The notes under the pieces: generated by a model
What the model was told of the DNA's origin: nothing
Seen by the model: only the letters and a program-made list of their open reading frames with translations
The model's database searches: none
DNA from: Sessilibacter corallicola
Lineage (GTDB): Bacteria; Pseudomonadota; Gammaproteobacteria; Pseudomonadales; Cellvibrionaceae
Direction: 5' to 3'
NCBI RefSeq assembly: GCF_021290925.1
Contig: NZ_JAJSLX010000002.1
Span: 206,001 to 270,000 of the forward strand
DNA: 64,000 nt
Made by a program: the position numbers and the translations under genes
Shown here: one piece after another, positions 8,969 to 17,610 of the stretch
How the letters are laid out: every line of letters begins with the position of its first letter
Numbering within the stretch: position 1 is the stretch's first letter

Positions 8969-9853
8969 TTAGTAACTTCGATTAACGATATAACCCGAGA
9001 GATGACGCAGGTTATCGGCGCGATAATCGAAATCTGACAGTGAATCCAATGCTTGATGGTGTAAGTTTTTGGCAAACTTTTGGGCTTGTTCTAACCCTAA
9101 AAGCGATACGAACGTCGGTTTGTTCATTGCCTCGTCAGCGCCTTTGGGCTTTCCTAACACATCTGTCTCCGATGTTACGTCGAGAACATCGTCTTGGACT
9201 TGAAACGCCAAGCCAATCAACTCAGAGTACTTCGTCAGCGCGGTAAGTTGGCGCTCATTAGCGGACGCAACAATCGCGCCCATTCTAATACTTGCACGAA
9301 TTAAAGCGCCAGTTTTACAGCGGTGCATGTTCTCTAAATCGGACTGATTCAGCGATTGATCCACAGAGCTGAGGTCGATGGCTTGTCCGAGGACCATGCC
9401 TTGGGCGCCGGAGGCAAGCGATAACTCTTTGATTAGCTGAATTTTTATCGATGCATCAAGGGTGAGTTGATCGTCACTGAGTATTTGAAACGCCTGAGTT
9501 TGCAAAGCGTCACCGGCCAGGATGGCGATTGCTTCGCCGTGGGCGATATGACAGCTTGGGCGACCGCGACGTAGGTCGTCGTCGTCCATGGAAGGCAGAT
9601 CATCGTGGATCAAACTGTAGGCGTGAATGCACTCTAGAGCAGCGGCAACGGCGTCTAGCTCTTCTGCGGCTTCTCGACCGAGGGATTCTGCGCTGGCATA
9701 GGCAAGTATTGCTCTCACCCGTTTTCCGCCGCCACAGGCGCTGTAGCGCATTGCAGGGGTAAGTTGAGTGGTATCACTCGAAAGTGTTGGCAACCAAGTA
9801 TCCAGAGCCAGTTCAACTCTGGTGCGGCTTTGTTTGAGAAACTGCTGGAACAA
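8969..9853 (-). CDS. ispA: Farnesyl diphosphate synthase (geranyltranstransferase)
   Basis: A 294-residue polyprenyl synthetase. It has the first aspartate-rich motif (DDLPSMDDDDLRRG), the GGKRVR substrate-binding segment and the second aspartate-rich motif (QVQDDVLD) followed by GKPKGAD. It makes farnesyl diphosphate from IPP and DMAPP, using what Dxs begins. The start is a TTG at 9853, with AAGAG just upstream; no ATG near it gives a normal N-terminus, and the resulting protein aligns end to end with E. coli IspA as I remember it. It lies 36 bases after xseB. Confidence 0.95.
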   Translation of the reverse strand: MFQQFLKQSRTRVELALDTWLPTLSSDTTQLTPAMRYSACGGGKRVRAILAYASAESLGREAAEELDAVAAALECIHAYSLIHDDLPSMDDDDLRRGRPSCHIAHGEAIAILAGDALQTQAFQILSDDQLTLDASIKIQLIKELSLASGAQGMVLGQAIDLSSVDQSLNQSDLENMHRCKTGALIRASIRMGAIVASANERQLTALTKYSELIGLAFQVQDDVLDVTSETDVLGKPKGADEAMNKPTFVSLLGLEQAQKFAKNLHHQALDSLSDFDYRADNLRHLSGYIVNRSY

Positions 9854-9889
9854 AAAACTCTTGCCTTTTGGTGGGTAAATTAGTTGGGA

Positions 9890-10135
9890 TTACTGAGAGT
9901 CTTCGGGGGTATCGAAGTCTTCTAAAGATAACTGGCCTTGCTCAGCGACCAATTTCTGTACTTTCTGTTCGGCCTCAGTCAGCCGCTGTTGGCATTCTCG
10001 GGTGAGTTTCACGCCTTTTTCGAATGCTTTTAGTGACGCGTCTAAGCTGAGGTCGCCAGATTCAAGCTGTTCAATGAGCTCTTCAAGTTCGCTCAACGCC
10101 GATTCAAAATCTGGGTGTTTTTTGCGAGCTGCCAT
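9890..10135 (-). CDS. xseB: Exodeoxyribonuclease VII small subunit
   Basis: The 81-residue product has the family signature FESALSELEELIEQLESGDLSLDASLKAFEKG (described here in parts: residues about 10-42) followed by a coiled-coil helix CQQRLTEAEQKVQKL. It is the small subunit that joins XseA to degrade single-stranded DNA. The ATG at 10133-10135 has AGAGGA upstream. Its place ahead of ispA and dxs is the usual gammaproteobacterial order. Confidence 0.95.
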   Translation of the reverse strand: MAARKKHPDFESALSELEELIEQLESGDLSLDASLKAFEKGVKLTRECQQRLTEAEQKVQKLVAEQGQLSLEDFDTPEDSQ

Positions 10136-10376
10136 GGAAATCGTTCCTCTAAATTGCTGGCTGAACCCTACAGAAGCGAAGCGTTGGGGTCAATCATTGC
10201 GATAGTATCTGTGTCGTGTTTTTGAACCCACCAAGAAAATTTCACCTCAATTCTCCCGGATGGGATTCTGGATATATCTTGCCCGGTTGTTGTTACCGCT
10301 AATGATTCCTCTGTCGCGGCCGATTCAATCAACACACAGTGAAATCTTCACGAGATGAATCGGTAGGAGTCAAACA

Positions 10377-11138
10377 GTGGATTTAGCAACGATTGTCGGT
10401 CTCTTGGGGGCGATGGGGCTGATTGTAGTCACCATGCTTATGAGTGGCTCTTTAATGATGTTCGTCAATGCCCCATCACTCGTTATTGTGGTCGGCGGCA
10501 GTATCTTCGCGGTTATGGCGAAATTTGGTCTTGGCCAGTTTTTGGGCGCCATGAAAGTTGCCGGTAAAAGCTTTTCCAACAAAATTGACGACCCCTCAGC
10601 CTTGATTGATGAAATCGTTGAATTGGCTGACGCTGCTCGCAAAGGCGGTTTGTTGTCTTTAGAAGGGAAGGAAGTCAGCAGCGACTTTTTACAAAAAGGC
10701 ATTCAGTTGCTGGTCGACGGTCACGATCCCGATGTCGTTAAAACGCTGTTGTCGAAAGACAAAACCCTCGCCGAAGAACGGCACACCATCGGAGCAAAAA
10801 TCTTCTCAGATATTACCGGTATGGCGCCAGCGATGGGGATGATCGGCACTCTGATTGGTTTGGTTGCCATGCTTGCCAACATGGATGACCCGAAATCCAT
10901 TGGTCCAGCGATGGCGGTTGCGCTGTTGACGACCTTGTACGGTGCGGTGTTGGCCAATGGTTTGACCGAACCGATTGCCGATAAGTTAGCGTTGCGTGCG
11001 GCCGAAGAGGCGATGGTGAAAAACCTGGTGATTGACGCCTTACTCGCCATTCAGGCGGGCCAAAACCCTCGGGTAATCGACACCATGCTGCGCACCTATC
11101 TGCCAGAGGGCAAACGCGATTCCGGCGGCGAAGAATAA
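10377..11138 (+). CDS. pomA: Flagellar stator protein PomA/MotA
   Basis: A 253-residue, four-helix inner-membrane protein of the MotA/PomA family. Transmembrane stretches lie at about residues 3-22, 28-47, 145-170 and 178-200, with the large cytoplasmic loop between the second and third that contacts the rotor. The FSDITGMAPAMGMIGTLIGL segment of the third helix is characteristic. The start is a GTG preceded by GGTAGGAG. Together with the next gene it forms the stator. I favour the sodium type because the sequence resembles Vibrio PomA more than E. coli MotA; ion choice is inferred. Confidence 0.93.
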   Translation: MDLATIVGLLGAMGLIVVTMLMSGSLMMFVNAPSLVIVVGGSIFAVMAKFGLGQFLGAMKVAGKSFSNKIDDPSALIDEIVELADAARKGGLLSLEGKEVSSDFLQKGIQLLVDGHDPDVVKTLLSKDKTLAEERHTIGAKIFSDITGMAPAMGMIGTLIGLVAMLANMDDPKSIGPAMAVALLTTLYGAVLANGLTEPIADKLALRAAEEAMVKNLVIDALLAIQAGQNPRVIDTMLRTYLPEGKRDSGGEE

Positions 11139-11156
11139 CCACCAGAGGCGATCTTC

Positions 11157-12152
11157 ATGAGTGATGAAGAAGAGCATAAGTGCGACTGTCCTGCCGGGTT
11201 ACCGGCCTGGATGGGAACCTTCGCTGACTTGATGTCGTTGCTGATGTGCTTTTTTGTGCTGCTGCTGTCGTTTTCTGAAATGGACGCCCAAAAGTTTAAG
11301 CGGCTGGCGGGTTCACTTGCGAACGCCTTCGGTGTGCAAAACAAGGTTAACGTCAACGACCCTCCCAAAGGCACGAGCATTATTGCCAAAGAATTCAGTC
11401 CGGCGATTCCCGAGCCGACGCCGTTGAATGTGATTTATCAAAATACCGACGATTTCACGGAGATGAGCTTGGAGGTCGACTGCCAAGCGGAATACGACAT
11501 CGAGCAGGGCGAGATCAACAAAGATTCTGGCATCAAAACGCGCATCAAAATGGAGCTTGAGCAGTTAATTGAGCAAGCCGAGGCGAAAGCGCAGCAAGAG
11601 GCTACAGATCTGGCTCGGTCACTTCATCAGCAAATCGTTCAAGGTGAGCTGGAGATTGAAACTCAAGGGCCGAACATCATCATTCGAATTCGCGAAAAAG
11701 GTGCTTTCAAATCGGGTTCTGCCGATCTCGCTGAATCTTATTACGACGTAATCGAAGAAATCCAGGAAGTATTAAAGGACACCGACGGCACGATTTCGGT
11801 AGAAGGCCACACTGATAACCTGCCTATTAGGACAGCGCGCTTTCGTTCGAACTTCGAGTTATCTTCTTCTCGCGCGGTTTCGGTGGCCATGGAGCTGATG
11901 AAAGGTGATATTTTGAATCGTCAGCGCTTTGAAGTGACTGGATTTGCAGACACCCGTCCTCTAACCACCAATGAGAGTGAAGTCGGGCGGGCGCGAAATC
12001 GACGCGTTGAAATAGTCGTAAGGCAAAGTATTGTGGACGGGCTCTCAGAAGAGGATAAGCAGCTTCTCAAAGATGAAGGAAGTGATATTCTTAGGGAGCT
12101 AGATCTCGATCCAGAGTACATATTTGAGCTGCGGCCAGATGAAATTTTTTAG
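11157..12152 (+). CDS. pomB: Flagellar stator protein PomB/MotB
   Basis: The 331-residue product has a short cytoplasmic N-terminus, one transmembrane helix (about residues 20-42) and a periplasmic OmpA-like peptidoglycan-binding domain (about 180-315, with VEGHTDNLPI and RNRRVEIVV). Asp24 in the helix is the conserved ion-binding residue of PomB. Between helix and OmpA domain lies a long, acidic, partly coiled-coil linker, including the plug region. The gene starts 18 bases after pomA with GAGG upstream of the ATG, so the two are co-transcribed. Confidence 0.93.
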   Translation: MSDEEEHKCDCPAGLPAWMGTFADLMSLLMCFFVLLLSFSEMDAQKFKRLAGSLANAFGVQNKVNVNDPPKGTSIIAKEFSPAIPEPTPLNVIYQNTDDFTEMSLEVDCQAEYDIEQGEINKDSGIKTRIKMELEQLIEQAEAKAQQEATDLARSLHQQIVQGELEIETQGPNIIIRIREKGAFKSGSADLAESYYDVIEEIQEVLKDTDGTISVEGHTDNLPIRTARFRSNFELSSSRAVSVAMELMKGDILNRQRFEVTGFADTRPLTTNESEVGRARNRRVEIVVRQSIVDGLSEEDKQLLKDEGSDILRELDLDPEYIFELRPDEIF

Positions 12153-12165
12153 TTGAGTGTGAAAC

Positions 12166-12723
12166 ATGAGTGAAGATCGCCGACGATATTTTAGAATTAC
12201 CGATCAAGTCGGCGTTGCCTACCGAATCGTTGATGAGACCGAATTAGAAGCTCAACCCGAGCCAACTCGCCCAGGAGATATCTTCGGGATTCTGAGCGAA
12301 TTGGACAAGACCATTTCCACTGAATTGCAAGCTCTGCAATTGCGCGATCCTTCTTTGGCGTATCTGTTGGATGCGTTCGATAAAAAAATGAACGCAGTGA
12401 TCAACCAATTGGAGATGGATAATTATCTTGTCCAACGTATTGCTCACAAAGTTCATGAAGTGAACATCAGTGCTTGTGGTATGGGCTTTGAGTCGGAAGA
12501 AGCGTTGCCAGATAACACGCTTTTGATGGTGGATTTAATGCTCACACCCGACAATATCAATATATTCACCTACGCTCGTGTGATTTCTTGCGAAGCGTTA
12601 GAAGGGGATAAGTATTTTGTTCGGGTCGACTTTTTTGGTATGAATTCAACCGACCAAGAGTTGCTAATTCAACACATTGTGCGTCGCCAAGGTTATTTGA
12701 TTCGTTCAAATTGGAAGCAATAA
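12166..12723 (+). CDS. PilZ-domain protein (probable c-di-GMP effector)
   Basis: The 185-residue product starts with RRRYFR (residues 5-10), matching the Arg-rich PilZ motif, and has the second PilZ motif N100-x-S102-x-x-G105 in NISACGMGF. In ordinary PilZ domains these parts are closer together; here about 70 residues of mostly helical sequence (DIFGILSELDKTI ... QLEMDN) separate them. It lies 13 bases after pomB, so it belongs to the stator operon. I infer that it links c-di-GMP to motor function, in the manner of YcgR, but with a different domain layout. Confidence 0.8.
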   Translation: MSEDRRRYFRITDQVGVAYRIVDETELEAQPEPTRPGDIFGILSELDKTISTELQALQLRDPSLAYLLDAFDKKMNAVINQLEMDNYLVQRIAHKVHEVNISACGMGFESEEALPDNTLLMVDLMLTPDNINIFTYARVISCEALEGDKYFVRVDFFGMNSTDQELLIQHIVRRQGYLIRSNWKQ

Positions 12724-13365
12724 CCTCCTAAAAACCGTAACTAAGTGTCATTCTTTGATCTCGCTGCAGTTTGAAGTCGCAGGCTAATTTATTGCGTCTT
12801 GAATTATTAATTGGCTCAGTTTATTTACATGATTTCTAACGATGTACCGATTGGCATCTGAGTTAATATTTCGAATAAAAATTGTTCCTTCCACCCCAAC
12901 TTTTCTTCAAATTAGTCTAGGAATGGTCACGTAAATGCCATATTCTTAGATTAAGTTGTATTCAATAAGAACGCTTTTTGCTCGTAATTGTCTGATTTTA
13001 CTCAATAAGTATCGTGAAATTAATTTTTTAGCGTGCTAGTTTGGGTGTTAAATGAGCGGGTTTAAGGTCTAATCTGCTGAATCATCCAGATTTTCACGAT
13101 ATAAAATGAGTAATCAGCGTGTTTTATTGAACATTCTGTCGCTAAAAGTCTGTATTTAAGAACACTTATTTTTATAAAGGAAAGCTGCTTTCATATATTC
13201 AAGGTTGTTACTTTTAAGGTCTTTACTTCGCCGACTCGGCCTCAGTAATGTCTTTCTGCTAGATCTTTTCCGGATTTGGCCAAGCTCTCTCCTCACGTTA
13301 AAAATTCCTCGAACCTTTTCCCAATCGATAAAGAAGAGCCAGTATTCTCTTTGGCGAGGTGCATT
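12724..13365. other. Intergenic region before the HNH gene
   Basis: About 640 A/T-rich bases with no convincing gene. Open frames at about 13205-13390 and the extension of the HNH frame back to 13276 lack ribosome binding sites and family similarity. I saw no terminator after the PilZ gene. Confidence 0.5.
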
Positions 13366-13935
13366 ATGGAACCTAGAATTTTACGGTTAAACTCCGCAGG
13401 TCAACCTGTGGAATGGTTACACTGGAAACAAGCAGCTTGTTTGTACGCACGTGAATTGGTGTGTTGGTCGCTTGGGGGTGTCGTACGACGGGTTCATGGC
13501 GGCTACTCCCGTTACACCGGCCTTCAATCAACCATGGATTTGCCGGCCATTATTGCCTGCAACGGAAAGCGGGTTAATCGTTCGCATATAGTGCCACCGC
13601 TCACCAACAAGGCGCTTTTTTCCAGAGACAATTATCAATGCATGTACTGCGGTAACTACTTTGTGTTTGATGAGTTGTCACGCGATCACATTGTGCCGGT
13701 GAGCCGTGGTGGTCGTGATATTTGGACTAATGTCGTGACAGCGTGTAAACGCTGTAACCAGCGCAAGAGCAATCACTCGCTCTCTGAGATATCAATGGAG
13801 TTACTTGCGCTGCCGTTCAAACCAAATACCGCAGAGTACTTAGCCTTGATCAACAGCGATCGTATTCGCGGTGACCAAATGGAATTCTTGAGCAGCCAGT
13901 TTTCCAAAAATTCCCGCATTCGCATTTCTGCATAG
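13366..13935 (+). CDS. HNH endonuclease family protein
   Basis: The 189-residue product carries a complete HNH module: CMYCG, then LSRDHIVPVSRGGRD with the catalytic His pair, then TACKRCNQRKSN. The two Cys-x2-Cys pairs should bind structural zinc. The conserved N-terminus MEPRILRLN, found in a broad bacterial family of small HNH proteins, fixes the start at the ATG at 13366, with GAGGT five bases upstream, rather than at 13276. Members are usually chromosomal single genes without a known partner, and the cellular role is unclear. Confidence 0.85.
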   Translation: MEPRILRLNSAGQPVEWLHWKQAACLYARELVCWSLGGVVRRVHGGYSRYTGLQSTMDLPAIIACNGKRVNRSHIVPPLTNKALFSRDNYQCMYCGNYFVFDELSRDHIVPVSRGGRDIWTNVVTACKRCNQRKSNHSLSEISMELLALPFKPNTAEYLALINSDRIRGDQMEFLSSQFSKNSRIRISA

Positions 13936-13967
13936 ATTTTTAAGCCGGTTTTCGTCAGAATTCCGGC

Positions 13968-14789
13968 ATGATTGAATCCAGTATTAATTCCCCTTCCGAT
14001 AACCCTACAATTGTGGATACCCACGTACATTTGGATGATCTTGCGCGTGCGACTTCGACGGATATCAACCAAGTTGTGGTCGACGCAATGGGCAAGGGAG
14101 TCGATAAATTTATCGTTCCCGGTTTGTACCCTGATCAATGGCAAGAAATCCATCAATTGGAAATGGCGTTTCCTGGCTCTGTGTATTGCGCTTTTGGAAT
14201 TCATCCCTGGTGGGTGGCTGGTTTGAATGATGTTGGTGAGTTATCAAATTACCGACAAACTCTCGGCGAGTACTTTGACAAATACAACGGGATCGCCGTC
14301 GGTGAAACTGGATTAGATCGTTTGAAAAATCAAGCTTATGATCACCAACTGGCTTTCTTCGAAATGCATCTATCGTTGGCGGCAGAGCTAAACAAACCCA
14401 TTATTATTCATTGTGTGCGTGCGCATAACGATTTGCAGAGATTGTTAAAAAAGTATCAGGGCAAAGTGCGTGGTGTGATTCACGGGTTTTCAGGCAGTAT
14501 TGATGTTGCATTGGATTACTGGAAAAAAGGATTTTATCTGGGTATTGGTGGCACAATTACGTATCCGCGTGCGAATAAATCTCGTCAAGCAATAAGTGCC
14601 TTGCCGTTGGAATCTCTGTTACTCGAAACCGACGCGCCTGCAATGCCGATCTACGGAAAACAAGGTTCTGCAAACTGTCCTGAAACTATTTTTTCTATTG
14701 CCGAAGAGATCGCAGCACTTAAAAACATAGATAGCTCGGATGTACTAAAGCAGTCTTGGGTTAATGCAAAATTATTATTTAATTTGTAA
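13968..14789 (+). CDS. TatD-family metal-dependent hydrolase
   Basis: A 273-residue TIM-barrel hydrolase of the TatD/YjjV type. Metal ligands are visible as DTHVHLD near the N-terminus, the Glu in GIAVGETGLD, HCVRAHND, the His in VIHGFSG and the Asp in LLETDAPAM. Family members are 3'-5' exodeoxyribonucleases or related phosphodiesterases; the substrate of the YjjV branch is less certain. It is 32 bases after the HNH gene and 42 before csdE, all on the plus strand. Confidence 0.9.
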   Translation: MIESSINSPSDNPTIVDTHVHLDDLARATSTDINQVVVDAMGKGVDKFIVPGLYPDQWQEIHQLEMAFPGSVYCAFGIHPWWVAGLNDVGELSNYRQTLGEYFDKYNGIAVGETGLDRLKNQAYDHQLAFFEMHLSLAAELNKPIIIHCVRAHNDLQRLLKKYQGKVRGVIHGFSGSIDVALDYWKKGFYLGIGGTITYPRANKSRQAISALPLESLLLETDAPAMPIYGKQGSANCPETIFSIAEEIAALKNIDSSDVLKQSWVNAKLLFNL

Positions 14790-14831
14790 GAATTTTAATA
14801 TTTTTATTAAGACGTAAAGAGAGCTTGTTAG

Positions 14832-15263
14832 TTGAAAGCAGAATCACAATTTTTCGATATGAGTGCGGTCGATATCAATCAGTTGCATCAAGCCAAAGGT
14901 TGGCAACAAAAATACAAATTGTTGTTACGTTGGGGGAAATTGATTCAGCCTGATTGCGCGATTCGAATTGACGATTTCAAACTGAATGCCTGCGAAGCGA
15001 ATACGTGGGTTAAGTGTACTAAATTGCTTGAAAATTCAGATCCAATATTAACAATCCGATTTGATAGTGAATCGTCAGTGGTTAAAGGGTTGGGGATATT
15101 AATCTTGTATCACTGCCACGAAAAATCATTTGAAGCAGTTAGAGATTTTGATCTGGATGGGTTGATGACTGATTTGCAATTAACCAGTCATTTAAGTCCT
15201 TCGCGAGTGAATGGTTTTTTAAGTTTGTGGACAGCCGTTAAAAGCTTTTGCAAACATCACTAA
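14832..15263 (+). CDS. csdE: SufE/CsdE-type sulfur acceptor protein
   Basis: The 143-residue product belongs to the SufE family, which takes persulfide sulfur from a cysteine desulfurase. The acceptor Cys54 lies in LNACEANTWV, matching the family's 'V-x-G-C-x-S-x-V-W'. I call it CsdE rather than SufE because tcdA, a gene of the CsdA-CsdE-TcdA sulfur and t6A-modification context, follows immediately. No cysteine desulfurase gene is in this window. The start is a TTG at 14832 with AGAGAG upstream; the internal ATG at 14859 lacks a ribosome binding site. Confidence 0.82.
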   Translation: MKAESQFFDMSAVDINQLHQAKGWQQKYKLLLRWGKLIQPDCAIRIDDFKLNACEANTWVKCTKLLENSDPILTIRFDSESSVVKGLGILILYHCHEKSFEAVRDFDLDGLMTDLQLTSHLSPSRVNGFLSLWTAVKSFCKHH

Positions 15264-15320
15264 CCTTAACAGATCTCGGATATATTAATGCTGAAGTTTG
15301 TTCGGTTTAGCAATGAAAAA

Positions 15321-16124
15321 TTAACTTTCTTTCAGTGAATTTTTAAAATACTTTTCTAAAATGCGACTGGCTGCGATAAAGCCAAAAGTTCCTGTGACCA
15401 TTGTTGCTGAGCCAAAGCCGCCGCTACAATCTAAACGCGTTCCATCTTTTAATACCGATGAGCTGTGACTGATTTCCCCGTTGGGCATTGGATAAACCAT
15501 TTGTTCAGTAGAATAGATCGCTTCGATCGAAAAATTTCTCTTAGGATTTTTACTGAAGTTATAAAGTCGGCGTAATTGGTTGCGCGTTTTTGCAAGCAGC
15601 GGATCGTTAGTGGTTTTACTGAGATCGATACTCGTAACCATGCGTGGGTCGCGTTTTCCGCCTGCTGAACCCACTGTTACCACAGGAATCTTACTGCGCT
15701 TACAAAAAGCAATTACCGCCGCTTTAGTTGTGGCCGAATCGATCGCATCGATAACGCCGGAATGTTCTGGTTTGATAATGTCGGATAGATTCTCTTCATC
15801 GATAAAATCATCAATTAAGTTGATTTTTATTTCTGGATTAATCAACGCCAAGCGCTCGGCCATTACTTTAATTTTACTGCCGCCAACAGTATTGCTAAGC
15901 GCATGAATTTGACGATTAGTATTGGTAATACAGACATCATCCATATCCACTAGTGACAGCTCAGCAACCCCGGTGCGAGCCAACGATTCAGCAACCCAAG
16001 TACCAACTCCGCCAATACCGATTATTAAAAAGTGCGCCTTTTGTAGTGATGCAAAGGCACTTTGACCGTAAAGTCTACCTAAGCCGCTAAAGCGTTGCTG
16101 ATACGAGTCGTCTTGTTGATTCAT
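15321..16124 (-). CDS. tcdA: tRNA threonylcarbamoyladenosine dehydratase
   Basis: A 267-residue ThiF/E1-like ATP-binding enzyme that cyclises t6A37 of tRNA to ct6A. The nucleotide-binding GIGGVGTWVAESLARTG, the following DMDDV, and DAIDSATTKAAVIAFC are typical of TcdA (CsdL). The C-terminal IAASRILEKYFK helix is also usual. It converges with csdE, its functional neighbour in many gammaproteobacteria. Confidence 0.93.
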   Translation of the reverse strand: MNQQDDSYQQRFSGLGRLYGQSAFASLQKAHFLIIGIGGVGTWVAESLARTGVAELSLVDMDDVCITNTNRQIHALSNTVGGSKIKVMAERLALINPEIKINLIDDFIDEENLSDIIKPEHSGVIDAIDSATTKAAVIAFCKRSKIPVVTVGSAGGKRDPRMVTSIDLSKTTNDPLLAKTRNQLRRLYNFSKNPKRNFSIEAIYSTEQMVYPMPNGEISHSSSVLKDGTRLDCSGGFGSATMVTGTFGFIAASRILEKYFKNSLKES

Positions 16125-16301
16125 AGAGGTTAACTAACTTTTCACTTAACTAAGTCTTTTGTAGTTATTATTTTAACTTAAGTTTAGCGATAGAAATAGT
16201 TGGAATAATAAGGCCGTAATCAATCAGTGAATTTATCAAGTTGGCAGGCGAGAGAAAGGAAATGAACAAATAAAATCAAGGATTAAGAATTTATTGGAGC
16301 A

Positions 16302-16976
16302 TTATAAGTTGGCCACATCTTCTGGAGTCAGCATGGTTACATCTAATACTTCTAACACTTTCGTTATCGGGTACATAAATGGCAATATATTATTAGTTTT
16401 ATCGCAACGATGACCGGCAACGTGCATACCCACCGCTTCAAAGTTTTCGTTATACCAAATTGCACCGCTATCACCAGGGCTGCAAAAAATTGTATTTTTT
16501 GTGTCTGGTTCGGTAGGGCTTAATAGAACACCAGTGCTTTTTATAGAGTCGTAAATGGGGGCATTTAGCTCAAGTTCTTTGTCGGTTTCGACTACCTTGG
16601 CCGAGTGTAGACGTCCTTTGGAGCCAATACCGTACATAAAAAGTATTTCTCCTTGTTCTGGTTCTTTATAACCCTTGTATGTTTTATTGGATGTAATACC
16701 AAGGTTGTTAGGGATGATTTTGGAATTGAACACTGAAAATGCAGCATCGACATTCATGTTGAGCCCATCTCTGACGAATGTAGCTGCGTTGCTGAGTCGT
16801 TCAGAGTGGTGCGGGGAATCAATGCCTAACTGACTATCCATTAAATTCAAACGGATATGGTAGGAATGAGTAACTCCGAGGGCGTTCGTGCAATTATCCC
16901 AAACCAGTGCGCTTAGTGTTCCAATACGAGTTGGTGACTGGTTTGGGAAAATAGAAAGTCTATCCGGGATGACCAT
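16302..16976 (-). CDS. Trypsin-like (chymotrypsin-fold) serine protease-like protein
   Basis: The 224-residue product has the order of a chymotrypsin-fold catalytic triad. GTLSALVWD ... THSYH offers His40 (or His37), NVDAAFSVF gives Asp77, and CSPGDSGAIWYN gives Ser170 in a perfect GDSG motif, followed by VGMHVAGH. No signal peptide is visible, so it may act in the cytoplasm or be moved another way. It is the last gene of a minus-strand set behind the small unknown protein (24 bases) and the CHAT protease. It may be a target, activator or partner of the CHAT protein; this is inference from order only. Confidence 0.7.
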   Translation of the reverse strand: MVIPDRLSIFPNQSPTRIGTLSALVWDNCTNALGVTHSYHIRLNLMDSQLGIDSPHHSERLSNAATFVRDGLNMNVDAAFSVFNSKIIPNNLGITSNKTYKGYKEPEQGEILFMYGIGSKGRLHSAKVVETDKELELNAPIYDSIKSTGVLLSPTEPDTKNTIFCSPGDSGAIWYNENFEAVGMHVAGHRCDKTNNILPFMYPITKVLEVLDVTMLTPEDVANL

Positions 16977-17000
16977 TAATAAAACTTTGAGAAGGTGAGG

Positions 17001-17483
17001 TTATTTAGCCCAACCGCCTCCTGAGCCTGAACCTCCACCATGCTGTGATGCATGGATGCACGTTTTTCCTTCTTCATTTTCTTTGTAGAAAAAATACGAT
17101 AACTTTTTCTTGTTGGAGCTTGGGCCGTGACCACAATCGCATTGGACAATTACCTCTAAGCGATAACTTTGCTCTGGGAAGTTTTTATTAAACAAGCCAG
17201 ATCGACCTAAAAATAACAAGTGATCGCTGATTTGTTCTACTTCACTTTTTGAGCTGGGTTTAAATGCAAATTCTAATGGTTCTAGATCTGTATCGTCTGG
17301 CCTTTCGATAGATACAGAATTGATTTCGCAGGTTTTGCTGTCTGTATTGATAGATAGTACATCACCTATATCTAACCAAGCTGGAATGTCTTTTTTGTTG
17401 GATGGAATTCTAAAGTCAGATTGCGCAATAAAACATTCGATAGCTTTAGGAGATTCAAGGAACTCCTTTTTATTCATTCCCAT
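17001..17483 (-). CDS. Unknown protein with a glycine-rich C-terminal tail
   Basis: I do not recognise this 160-residue protein. It lacks a signal peptide and membrane segment. Its body looks like a mixed alpha/beta domain with Cys residues (IVQCDCGHG) and ends in a tail of Gly and Ser (HGGGSGSGGGWAK). The ATG at 17481-17483 has AAGGAAG upstream. It is wedged between a CHAT protease gene and a trypsin-like gene, so it may be a protease substrate, an inhibitor or an adaptor; the flexible tail would suit a cleavage or docking site. Confidence 0.65.
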   Translation of the reverse strand: MGMNKKEFLESPKAIECFIAQSDFRIPSNKKDIPAWLDIGDVLSINTDSKTCEINSVSIERPDDTDLEPLEFAFKPSSKSEVEQISDHLLFLGRSGLFNKNFPEQSYRLEVIVQCDCGHGPSSNKKKLSYFFYKENEEGKTCIHASQHGGGSGSGGGWAK

Positions 17484-17610
17484 AATATTGGCTTCCTTAA
17501 TTTTGTGTTAATTGTAACCGAGAGAAGTTGCAGGTTAATGAGTAAAATTGTACAGGCTTTGCAAATAAAATAAATAGGTTTGAAGTTTTATTTTCAGCGT
17601 ATGCATATAT

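Noticed and set aside
13276..13365. N-terminal extension of the HNH protein
   Set aside because: The family begins at MEPRILRLN and the ATG at 13366 has its own GAGGT site.
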